Origin: Bacteroidales bacterium
Lineage (GTDB): Bacteria > Bacteroidota > Bacteroidia > Bacteroidales > Muribaculaceae
DNA: 8,380 nt
Direction: 5' to 3'
Assembly: GCA_004555955.1 (NCBI GenBank)
Contig: SFJG01000084.1
Coordinates: 1-8,380, forward strand
Part shown: positions 1 through 6,293 of the stretch, in pieces
Numbering within the stretch: the first letter of the stretch is position 1
Layout: each line of letters starts with the position of its first letter
Position numbers and translations under genes: made by a program
The notes under the pieces: generated by a model
Seen by the model: the letters and a program-made list of their open reading frames with translations, nothing else
Databases searched by the model: none
What the model was told of the DNA's origin: nothing

Positions 1-150
1 ACCGTTATCTCCCGACCGATGGTTGCTTCTTGACGGGGGCTTCCGCCCCCTGTGCTTATCTTGTCTCACTGTCGCATTATTTCAATGTCCTTTGTGCTCT
101 TCCGAGCAGTCGTTGCATTGCCTCGCAGGACGTCCCCGTTTTGGCGTTGC
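1..150 (-). other. Candidate stable-RNA (rRNA-operon-like) leader, body off the left edge
   Basis: This stretch lies downstream of a strong minus-strand promoter and has no convincing coding frame on that strand. Read on the minus strand it contains two perfect hairpins. One has a 5-bp stem (95-99 with 104-108) and the other a 6-bp stem (35-40 with 45-50); both are capped by GGAA, a GNRA-class tetraloop that forms only on this strand. Between them the RNA would read ACATTGAAATAATG (87-74), which resembles the 'TTGAAATA' element I associate with Bacteroidales rRNA leaders. Together these suggest an untranslated leader ahead of 16S rRNA, a tRNA cluster or another structured RNA. No 16S sequence is present, so identity is inferred. 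A novel small RNA is the main alternative. Confidence 0.4.
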
Positions 151-155
151 GAGTG

Positions 156-187
156 CAAAGGTACAGCAAATCCTATTACCCACCAAA
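156..187 (-). promoter_or_regulatory. Bacteroidota-type promoter reading leftwards
   Basis: On the minus strand a TTTG (187-184), a 20-nt spacer and TACCTTTG (163-156) match the Bacteroidota sigma-ABfr consensus (TTTG, 19-20 nt, TAnnTTTG). Immediately upstream, at 188-210, there are two A-tracts on the same strand, like the UP-type elements of strongly expressed rRNA and tRNA promoters. Transcription would start near 150 and run off the left edge. The spacing and both boxes are seen directly; strength and target are inferred. Confidence 0.75.
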
Positions 188-211
188 CTTTTTTACAACT
201 TTTTTGTGTTA

Positions 212-225
212 AAAAACATGTTTTT
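212..225. repeat. 14-bp palindrome, copy 1
   Basis: Perfect palindrome AAAAACATGTTTTT, lying 24 bp upstream of the -33 box of the leftward promoter. The identical 14-mer recurs at 2835-2848 between the other two promoters. It could be a protein-binding site, or simply a chance product of AT-rich intergenic DNA. Confidence 0.6.
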
Positions 226-248
226 CGGTAAGTGGTTAAGAATTAAAA

Positions 249-405
249 GGTTAGAGAGTATAGGTAAGAGGTAAGAGGTTACAGGTTACAGGTTACAAGT
301 TATAGGTTATAGGTTATAGGTTATAGGTTGGCGGTTGGCGGTTGGCGGTTGGCGGTTGGTGGGGTGGTGGGTTGGGGGGTTGGTGGCCGATGGTTGGCGG
401 TTGGT
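249..405 (+). repeat. Degenerate 7-bp tandem repeat array (GGTTNNN)
   Basis: From 249 to 360 the sequence is sixteen uninterrupted 7-bp units in one phase. In order they are GGTTAGA, GAGTATA, GGTAAGA x2, GGTTACA x3, AGTTATA, GGTTATA x3, GGTTGGC x4 and GGTTGGT. A 17-bp G-rich interruption (361-377) follows, then four more units (GGTTGGT, GGCCGAT, GGTTGGC, GGTTGGT). Identical variants sit side by side in blocks, as expected from local slippage or unequal exchange. A unit of seven is not a multiple of three, so the array is unlikely to be coding. It lies between a gene terminator and a promoter pointing away from it. No function is known to me. Confidence 0.95.
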
Positions 406-538
406 GTAAGAAAAAGCGGACGAGCGGCACGGGCGTCACGGAATTACAATTTTAGCTTGCGTACCGAATATTACCGCCTTTGACGCTATCTTATGGCTTT
501 GCTTTAATTTTCTTGCTTCACCCAAAAACGCATTCACT
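406..538. other. Intergenic stretch, no recognised gene
   Basis: This separates the heptamer array from the terminator of the PpiD-type gene. It begins relatively GC-rich (411-440), then becomes mixed. Short open frames exist on both strands. A plus-strand frame of about 58 codons, from a stop near 407 to a stop at 581-583, has no ATG near its start. A minus-strand frame of about 41 codons ends near 438 and overlaps the terminator hairpin. Neither has a start signal or a family I recognise. The stretch may be a gene remnant or part of a dispersed intergenic repeat. Confidence 0.5.
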
Positions 539-580
539 AAAAAAATACAGAGGATGATACCTCACGGCATTATCCTCTGT
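539..580 (-). terminator. Intrinsic terminator of the PpiD-type gene
   Basis: A perfect 9-bp stem, ACAGAGGAT (580-572) with ATCCTCTGT (555-547), encloses a 16-nt loop. On the minus strand it is followed by A and then seven T residues (545-539). It sits 51 bp past the stop codon of the minus-strand folding-factor gene. The plus strand has no T-run after the stem, so it should work in one direction only. Confidence 0.88.
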
Positions 581-631
581 TAAGCATATTATGAAAACTT
601 TATTTAAAGGAATTGATTGTAATATTATCTA

Positions 632-2698
632 TTAATAGAAGTCAATAAGATTATTTTTGATAGTCTTACCTTCTTTTAGGATGTCGAAGAAGAGTTGCGA
701 CACAACAGAGCCACCGAATTGACCTGCAAAGCGTTGGTCAATGACGTCGTCGCTGAGTGTAGAAGCGGCTTTTTCTTTCTTAACGACTTTGTAAACAAAC
801 ACGCCTTGGTCGCCTTTAACAGGACCTTGGATAGTGTTTTCTTTAGCGTAAGGAGCTTGAGCAGAAAGCACTGATTCCATACCAATGCCCGGGATGAAGT
901 CTTGAGCGAAGTTGACTGTAATGGTGTCGACTTTTTGCTTCATAAGTTGAGCATATGCCGGTATGCTGTTAGCTTTGCCTTTGTACTTAGCGATAAGAGA
1001 TTCGGCTTTTTTGTCGTTGCGAACGAGTCGTTCGATGTTAGCCTTAACCGAGGGGTCGGAAAGAGGCATATAGCCGGCAGGGATAACTTCGTCGAGGGTA
1101 AGAGCAATCATCTTGTCGTTACCTTCTTTGTCGAAGATAGGCGATACAGAGCCGATTTCGGCGCCGAAAGCCCATTGAATTTCTTTTCGAGTCGACTCGA
1201 TGCGGTTGATTTGCGCCATATCAGCTGCTACAGTGGCTTCCATAGCGGTATAGCCCTTAGCGGTAGCATTGTCGATGAATTTTTTGCCGGTATTGTTAGT
1301 GTTGATGTAGTCTTGGAGGTTAGTGCGTAGACCGTCGATAGTTTCGTCGCTGGGATAAACGGTGTAAGAAACTTCAGCGATGTCGAACATAGCTTTAGGA
1401 GCTACTTTCTCGTGTACCTTATAAATAAGGGCTGCGTTTTCGTTGCTATCGACAACGAAGTAATCGCCGGCGGCAGCGAGGATTTTAGCTTTTGCTTCTT
1501 GAGCCTTGTCTTCGTTACCGATTTGCATAAGGTTCATCCATTGATTTTCTTGACCGACAGCGACTTTATTGTCGACCACTTCGGCGAAAGGTTTGCCTGA
1601 GTTAAGCAGGTTGAGCACAGAGTCTTGCACCTTCTTAGCGCCTTGTACTTGAATCATATCAACGCGAACAGAGTCGACATCGTTTTTCTTGGCAAGGAGT
1701 TTGGTAACTTTGTGAGTGTAACCTTCGAAAGTCGGGGCAGAAACATCTTCGACAGCGGCTGCTTCGAGGAACGTTTTTTGTGCGCCAAAGACGTCGCTGA
1801 AACGTACGGTTTTTTGGTTGATAGAAGCTTCGCCGATGTTGCGAGCAGCGTCGAGACCAACGTTACCGCGCAAAGCAGCTTCCACTTTGTCGAACACCGC
1901 CTTAGCTTCGGCAAGGTCTTTATCGTTAGGCACGATATCGACGGAGATGAAGTGAATTTTGCGAAGCTCTTGGTCGATTTTGTATTGTTGTTTTTCTTTG
2001 TCGTAGCGAGCTTTGAGTTCTTCATCGGTCACTTTGAACTCGTCGTCTTTAAGCGAAGCGTATTGTTCGTTAACGATTTCGACGCTTGCGCCATCGTTGT
2101 TTTCAGCGAGGAGCGCAGCTTTGTCGAGCTTGTTAGCTTGGATAGCACCGGTAATAAGGTTACCGAGTTTGCCTGCTTTAAGTTGTTGGATAGTTTGTTC
2201 TTCGAGTTTTAGCCATTGCTCGCGAACGGGAGCAACGTCGGCTTCAGTGGCTTTAAATTTGCCGGGGTTGAAGATGAATTCGTGGAGTTGAGCGGGCGAT
2301 TCCATGCCGAGTTGCTGAGCGAATTGAATCACTTGGTAATTAGCAGTTTCGCCGGTCATAGCCTCAGTGATTTCCGCATCGCTGACGGTGAGGCAAAGAG
2401 CGTCTAATTCTTCTTTGAGAAGTTGCTCGTTAATCATTTGGTTGAGCACTTGGTTTTGAACGAGTGCCGGGTCAACTTTTTGATTAGACTCTTGGAGGCG
2501 CTGATTTTGCTCTTCGTAACGCTTTTGGAAGTCGATAATGCTAATTTTTTCGCCGTCGACTTTAGCGACGGTAGTTCCCGCTCCGAAGAAAGAGCGGCCT
2601 GAGTTCAAGAAGTCTCCGATGATAAACGCCAAAAGCGCAACACCGATGACAATGAGTAACATTACTGATTTACTCCTGATTTTCTCTAATGCTGCCAT
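632..2698 (-). CDS. ppiD: Membrane-anchored SurA-N/PpiD-type peptidyl-prolyl isomerase-like folding factor
   Basis: A 688-residue protein with a short basic N-terminus, one hydrophobic segment (about residues 12-29) and then a large periplasmic region, the PpiD layout. After the anchor come 'VDGEKISIIDFQKRYEE' (47-63) and a helical, Gln/Glu-rich part typical of SurA/PpiD N-terminal chaperone domains. A parvulin-like segment follows at about 344-430 ('VDMIQVQ', 'LLNSGKPFAEVV'), with a second weaker one at about 440-540. The expected parvulin core 'GGDLGWF' and the His of 'SHIL' are not visible, so isomerase activity may be weak or absent and the protein may act mainly as a chaperone for secreted or outer-membrane proteins. 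The ATG start is supported by the anchor and by a promoter about 43 bp upstream. It is a single-gene unit with its own terminator. The family is fairly sure; the symbol ppiD is by architecture, not close identity. Confidence 0.85.
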   Translation of the reverse strand: MAALEKIRSKSVMLLIVIGVALLAFIIGDFLNSGRSFFGAGTTVAKVDGEKISIIDFQKRYEEQNQRLQESNQKVDPALVQNQVLNQMINEQLLKEELDALCLTVSDAEITEAMTGETANYQVIQFAQQLGMESPAQLHEFIFNPGKFKATEADVAPVREQWLKLEEQTIQQLKAGKLGNLITGAIQANKLDKAALLAENNDGASVEIVNEQYASLKDDEFKVTDEELKARYDKEKQQYKIDQELRKIHFISVDIVPNDKDLAEAKAVFDKVEAALRGNVGLDAARNIGEASINQKTVRFSDVFGAQKTFLEAAAVEDVSAPTFEGYTHKVTKLLAKKNDVDSVRVDMIQVQGAKKVQDSVLNLLNSGKPFAEVVDNKVAVGQENQWMNLMQIGNEDKAQEAKAKILAAAGDYFVVDSNENAALIYKVHEKVAPKAMFDIAEVSYTVYPSDETIDGLRTNLQDYINTNNTGKKFIDNATAKGYTAMEATVAADMAQINRIESTRKEIQWAFGAEIGSVSPIFDKEGNDKMIALTLDEVIPAGYMPLSDPSVKANIERLVRNDKKAESLIAKYKGKANSIPAYAQLMKQKVDTITVNFAQDFIPGIGMESVLSAQAPYAKENTIQGPVKGDQGVFVYKVVKKEKAASTLSDDVIDQRFAGQFGGSVVSQLFFDILKEGKTIKNNLIDFY

Positions 2699-2740
2699 TA
2701 TTTTTAATTATTTTTGTTTTTTCGAGTTAAATATAGCACG

Positions 2741-2771
2741 CAAAGATACTAAAAATCGTGATTAATGCAAA
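2741..2771 (-). promoter_or_regulatory. Promoter of the PpiD-type gene
   Basis: On the minus strand TTTG (2771-2768), a 19-nt spacer and TATCTTTG (2748-2741) match the Bacteroidota consensus exactly. The predicted 5' leader of roughly 35 nt is very AT-rich and has no Shine-Dalgarno sequence, as usual in the phylum. Confidence 0.85.
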
Positions 2772-2834
2772 ACGTAAGTAATATTTTCGCTGATTTTGTT
2801 CAAAATTATAGAGTAAAAGGGGTCGTAAACGGAT

Positions 2835-2848
2835 AAAAACATGTTTTT
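2835..2848. repeat. 14-bp palindrome, copy 2
   Basis: Second perfect copy of AAAAACATGTTTTT. It lies between the back-to-back promoters, 43 bp upstream of the gltX -33 box and 63 bp upstream of the ppiD -33 box. The octamer ATAAAAAC, which overlaps its left arm (2833-2840), is repeated 20 bp away at 2853-2860, about two helical turns. It may be an operator for one or both genes, but AT-rich background makes chance possible. Confidence 0.55.
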
Positions 2849-2891
2849 TAGCATAAAAACGGACTAAGAATGTTTGAGAAATCTTATAAAT

Positions 2892-2922
2892 TTTGTGCTT
2901 TGGCATATAATTAGTAATTTTG
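2892..2922 (+). promoter_or_regulatory. Promoter of the gltX-waaA-aroK operon
   Basis: TTTG (2892-2895), a 19-nt spacer and TAATTTTG (2915-2922) match the Bacteroidota -33/-7 consensus. The ATG of gltX lies 27 bp after the -7 box, leaving a leader of about 20 nt that is AT-rich and lacks a Shine-Dalgarno sequence. Confidence 0.85.
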
Positions 2923-2949
2923 TGGTGATTTTTTTAACAATATACGGAT

Positions 2950-4476
2950 ATGGAAAGAAAAGTACGAGTACGTTTTGCGCCGTCGCCAACAGGACCGTTG
3001 CACATCGGCGGAGTAAGAACAGCGCTATATAATTATCTATTTGCCCGTCGTCACGGTGGCGAGATGATACTACGTATCGAAGATACCGACTCGAACAGAT
3101 TTGTTCCCGGAGCGGAAGACTACATCAACGAAGCGTTTAAATGGCTTGGCATCAAGTTTGACGAAGGCGTTCGCGAAGGCGGAAAGTATGGACCGTATCG
3201 ACAATCGGAGCGCCGCGACATCTATCGCAAATACGTCAATCAATTGATAGAGTCGGGTAGGGCATACATAGCATTCGACACGCCGGAAGAATTGGAAGCA
3301 AAGCGTGTGGAGATTGCTAATTTTCAGTATGACGCTCGCACGCGCAGCTCAATGCGCAACTCTCTGACACTCAGCGAAGAAGAAGTAAAATCGCTCATCG
3401 ATGGCGGTGAAAAATATGTTGTACGATTTTTAGTAGAGCCCGACCGCGACGTGGTTGTCAACGACTTGATTCGCGGCGAGGTGACAATCAATTCGTCGAT
3501 ACTCGACGACAAAGTGCTCTATAAATCGGCAGACGACCTACCAACGTACCACCTTGCAAATATCGTAGATGACCATTTGATGGAAGTAACCCACGTGATA
3601 CGCGGCGAGGAATGGCTTCCGTCGGCACCGCTCCACGTGCTTCTCTACGAAGCATTCGGCTGGGCAGACACGATGCCTCAGTTTGTACACCTGCCGTTGT
3701 TGCTCAAGCCCGACGGAAAGGGTAAACTGTCGAAACGCGACGGCGACCGCTTGGGTTTCCCGGTGTTCCCGCTGCAATGGACCGACCCGAAGACCGGCGA
3801 CATTTCGTCGGGATATCGCGAATCGGGCTATCTACCCGAGGCGGTTATTAACTTCTTGGCGCTTTTGGGCTGGAATCCGGGCACCGACGAAGAGATTCTT
3901 TCGCTCGACGACCTTATCAGCAAATTCTCGTTCGAACACTGCTCTAAATCGGGTGCAAAATTCGACTTTGAAAAGGGTAAGTGGTTCAACCACAAATATT
4001 TACAAGAGATGAACGACGAGCAACTCAGCGAACTCTATATGCCTATTCTTGCCGAGCACGGCCACGGCGACGCTGATGCTGCAACCGTAGCAAAAATCGT
4101 CGGTATGGTGAAGAGTCGCATCAACTTTGTAAAAGACCTTTGGGAGCAATCGAAATTCTTCTTCGAAGCGCCGACAACGTATGCCGAAAAGGACGTGCGC
4201 AAGCGTTGGAAAGAAGGAATGGCAACAACGATGGCAGAACTCATAGAGGTGCTGCGCGGCATCGACGACTTTTCATCGGCGGCGGCAGAGCCTATTGTTC
4301 TGGGATGGATAGCCGAGCGCGGATACCATCTCGGAAACGTAATGAACGCTTTCCGCTTGACCGTGGTTGGCGAATGTAAAGGTCCGCACATGTTCGACAT
4401 CACCGAAGTGCTTGGTCGTGAAGAGACTATACGCCGTATTCAAGCAGGCATAGACAATATCAAACCGGCAGAATAG
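2950..4476 (+). CDS. gltX: Glutamyl-tRNA synthetase
   Basis: Cytosolic class I aminoacyl-tRNA synthetase that charges tRNA-Glu with glutamate using ATP. The 508-residue protein opens with 'RFAPSPTGPLHIGG' (8-21, the HIGH-type ATP site), then 'RIEDTD' (42-47, glutamate-binding region), 'GEEWLPSAPLH' in the catalytic core and 'KLSKRDGD' (259-266, the KMSKS-type loop). Directly after that loop is an extra segment, 'FPVFPLQWTDPKTGDISSGY', typical of Bacteroidota GltX and absent from E. coli. The remainder is the helical anticodon-binding domain. Length is normal and the frame intact. The ATG is the only start that keeps the N-terminal catalytic strand, and a promoter lies 27 bp upstream. It is first in an operon; waaA begins 20 bp after its stop. 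Identification is essentially certain. Confidence 0.98.
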   Translation: MERKVRVRFAPSPTGPLHIGGVRTALYNYLFARRHGGEMILRIEDTDSNRFVPGAEDYINEAFKWLGIKFDEGVREGGKYGPYRQSERRDIYRKYVNQLIESGRAYIAFDTPEELEAKRVEIANFQYDARTRSSMRNSLTLSEEEVKSLIDGGEKYVVRFLVEPDRDVVVNDLIRGEVTINSSILDDKVLYKSADDLPTYHLANIVDDHLMEVTHVIRGEEWLPSAPLHVLLYEAFGWADTMPQFVHLPLLLKPDGKGKLSKRDGDRLGFPVFPLQWTDPKTGDISSGYRESGYLPEAVINFLALLGWNPGTDEEILSLDDLISKFSFEHCSKSGAKFDFEKGKWFNHKYLQEMNDEQLSELYMPILAEHGHGDADAATVAKIVGMVKSRINFVKDLWEQSKFFFEAPTTYAEKDVRKRWKEGMATTMAELIEVLRGIDDFSSAAAEPIVLGWIAERGYHLGNVMNAFRLTVVGECKGPHMFDITEVLGREETIRRIQAGIDNIKPAE

Positions 4477-4496
4477 AAACACGAAATAATAACCAC

Positions 4497-5729
4497 ATGA
4501 ATCCGTTATACAACTTAGCCATACGCCTATACAGCATGGCGGTAAAATTGGCATCACTGCGTAACAACAAGGCAAAACTAATGATTGCCGGACAAAGCGA
4601 AACCTTCGACACGCTTGCGCGCAACATCGAGCCCGGCAAGCAATATATTTGGATTCATGTATCGTCGTTAGGCGAATTCGAGCAGGGACGCCCGCTCATC
4701 GAAATGCTTAAGCAGCACAATCCCGAGCGCCGCATCTTGCTGACGTTCTTCTCGCCGTCGGGCTACGAAGTGTGCAAGAATTATAATCTTGCCGACGTGA
4801 TATGCTACCTCCCGTTCGACCTTCCGGGCAACGTGCATCGCTTTCTTGATGCCGTCGACGTCGAAACGGCAATATTCGTAAAATATGAGTTCTGGGGCAA
4901 CTATCTGAGCGAACTACATCGTCGTGGCATACCGACCTACATCATCTCTGCGATATTCCGCCCTACCCAAGCGTTTTTCAAGCCCTGGGGCGGCACATTC
5001 CGCAAGATGTTAGGCTGCTACACAAGGCTCTTCGTACAAGACGAGGAGAGCCGTGCATTGCTCGAAAGCGTGGGCGTGACCAACGTAACGGTAGCAGGCG
5101 ATACGCGCTTCGACCGCGTGACCGACATTCTCGACAATAAGATAGACCTCCCGGTGGTCGAAACGTTCTCACGCGGGCAATTTACGCTGTTTGCGGGCAG
5201 CTCGTGGCAGCCCGACGAAGAATTTATCATCCCCTACTTCAACAGACATCCGGAGATGAAGATGGTGATAGCGCCGCACGAGATTTCGCCGGAACGCATT
5301 GCCGGAATCAAAGAAAAGATAACTCGCCCGGTTGCGCTCTATACAGAGTCGACACCCGAAAGCGCCGCCGAAGCCGATTGCTTGATTATCGACTGCTTCG
5401 GCATACTGTCGAAGAGTTATCGCTTCGCCACGGTGGCATACGTCGGCGGCGGATTCGGAGTGGGTATACACAACATCAACGAGGCGGCTGTCTACGGCAT
5501 CCCGGTAGTGTTCGGTCCGAAATATCAGAAGTTTAAAGAGGCTCGCGACTTGATAAGCATCGAAGGAGCATTCACCATCAGCAGTGGCGACGAATTTGCT
5601 ACGGTTATGGACAGACTTTTGGGCGACGGCGACTATCTGCGCAAACACGGCGAAACGGCAGGTAACTATATAAAGAGCAACCTCGGCGCCACTAAAAAGA
5701 TTTATTCAGCAGTTTTCGACAAGCAATGA
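4497..5729 (+). CDS. waaA: 3-deoxy-D-manno-octulosonic acid (Kdo) transferase
   Basis: Transfers Kdo from CMP-Kdo to lipid IVA on the cytoplasmic face of the inner membrane, the step that starts the LPS inner core (also called kdtA; glycosyltransferase family 30). The 410-residue length is usual. An N-terminal amphipathic/hydrophobic segment (about 4-20) fits the membrane anchor. 'WIHVSSLGEFEQGRP' (51-65) contains the conserved Ser-x-Gly-Glu, with Glu60 as expected catalytic base; 'FFSPSGYE' and 'KYEFWGNYL' follow. The C-terminal half has 'GGGFGVGIHNINE' (317-329) and 'FGPKYQKF' (339-346), the CMP-Kdo-binding region. Whether it adds one or two Kdo units cannot be told from sequence. Its last four bases (ATGA) overlap the aroK start, implying translational coupling. 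Confidence 0.97.
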   Translation: MNPLYNLAIRLYSMAVKLASLRNNKAKLMIAGQSETFDTLARNIEPGKQYIWIHVSSLGEFEQGRPLIEMLKQHNPERRILLTFFSPSGYEVCKNYNLADVICYLPFDLPGNVHRFLDAVDVETAIFVKYEFWGNYLSELHRRGIPTYIISAIFRPTQAFFKPWGGTFRKMLGCYTRLFVQDEESRALLESVGVTNVTVAGDTRFDRVTDILDNKIDLPVVETFSRGQFTLFAGSSWQPDEEFIIPYFNRHPEMKMVIAPHEISPERIAGIKEKITRPVALYTESTPESAAEADCLIIDCFGILSKSYRFATVAYVGGGFGVGIHNINEAAVYGIPVVFGPKYQKFKEARDLISIEGAFTISSGDEFATVMDRLLGDGDYLRKHGETAGNYIKSNLGATKKIYSAVFDKQ

Positions 5730-6271
5730 AACCAATCTTTCTCATAGGCTACATGGGTAGCGGCAAATCGACCCTCGGTCGGTCGCTATCCCGACGCATG
5801 AACTGCGACTTTATCGACCTGGATGCGTATATCGAAAACCGCTATCATAAAAGCATCAAAGAAATCTTCGCCGAACGGGGCGAGGTGGGATTCCGCGACA
5901 TTGAGCATCGACTGTTGTTGGAAGTATGCGACTTTCAGAACATTGTGATAGCCTGCGGCGGCGGCACACCATGCTACCTCGACAATATGGACGTGATGAA
6001 CAGTCACGGCGTGGCTGTCTACCTATCGGTGCCAATCGAACGCCTCTACAGCCGCTTGTCGCGTCCTCGCTCGAAGGCAAAACGACCTGTAATAGCCTCT
6101 AAAACCGACGAAGAACTGATGGAATTTATTGCCGACAATCTTCGTCAACGCGACCCGTTCTACAGTCGTGCTAATCTGAAATTCGACACTACAAACATAG
6201 AAACTGCCGCCGAAACCGAAGTGACAGCGGCAGCTCTTGAAGCCGAAATTCGTCGTTTCTTAGGAATGTAA
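5726..6271 (+). CDS. aroK: Shikimate kinase
   Basis: Cytosolic enzyme that phosphorylates shikimate at the 3-hydroxyl with ATP, the fifth step of chorismate and aromatic amino-acid synthesis. At 181 residues it has the normal length. Visible motifs are the Walker A loop 'GYMGSGKST' (8-16), 'DLD' (31-33) with the shikimate/Mg-binding Asp, 'FRDIE' (56-60) with the substrate-binding Arg57, 'CGGGTP' (77-82), the lid region with 'KRP' (119-121), and 'RDPFY' (142-146) carrying the second substrate Arg. All key residues are present, so it should be active. The start overlaps the waaA stop (ATGA), and no separate promoter is apparent, so it is probably expressed from the gltX promoter. Its stop lies inside a hairpin that probably ends the operon. 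Confidence 0.97.
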   Translation: MKPIFLIGYMGSGKSTLGRSLSRRMNCDFIDLDAYIENRYHKSIKEIFAERGEVGFRDIEHRLLLEVCDFQNIVIACGGGTPCYLDNMDVMNSHGVAVYLSVPIERLYSRLSRPRSKAKRPVIASKTDEELMEFIADNLRQRDPFYSRANLKFDTTNIETAAETEVTAAALEAEIRRFLGM

Positions 6272-6293
6272 ACGACTGAATTCTATTTATCTT
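6247..6293 (+). terminator. Probable operon terminator overlapping the aroK stop codon
   Basis: A 12-bp stem with one bulged base pairs AATTCGTCGTTT (6247-6258) with AAACGAC-T-GAATT (6270-6282) around an 11-nt loop. It is followed on the plus strand by the T-rich CTATTTATCTT (6283-6293). The aroK TAA (6269-6271) sits at the base of the loop. The T-tract is interrupted, so efficiency is uncertain. On the minus strand the same hairpin follows the porZ stop but lacks a T-tract. Confidence 0.5.

Noticed and set aside
23..274. 83-codon plus-strand open frame at the left edge
   Set aside because: It runs through the leftward promoter, the hairpins and into the heptamer repeats; Cys/Leu-rich translation without any family. 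Non-coding RNA on the other strand explains the sequence better.
249..405. CRISPR array or telomere
   Set aside because: Units are 7 bp with no spacers and no cas genes nearby, so it is not CRISPR. It is embedded within a chromosome-like gene context, so it is not a chromosome end.
902..1330. 142-codon plus-strand open frame
   Set aside because: Also a shadow of the 688-residue minus-strand gene; no domain or start signal.
1625..2212. 195-codon open frame on the plus strand, antisense to the PpiD-type gene
   Set aside because: Its composition (rich in Phe, Val, Ser) is what the reverse complement of a Lys/Glu/Ala-rich gene gives. It has no promoter or recognisable family. The minus-strand gene has a clear anchor, promoter and terminator.
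5169..5648. 159-codon minus-strand open frame inside waaA
   Set aside because: Antisense shadow of a certain waaA gene, with no promoter or domain.
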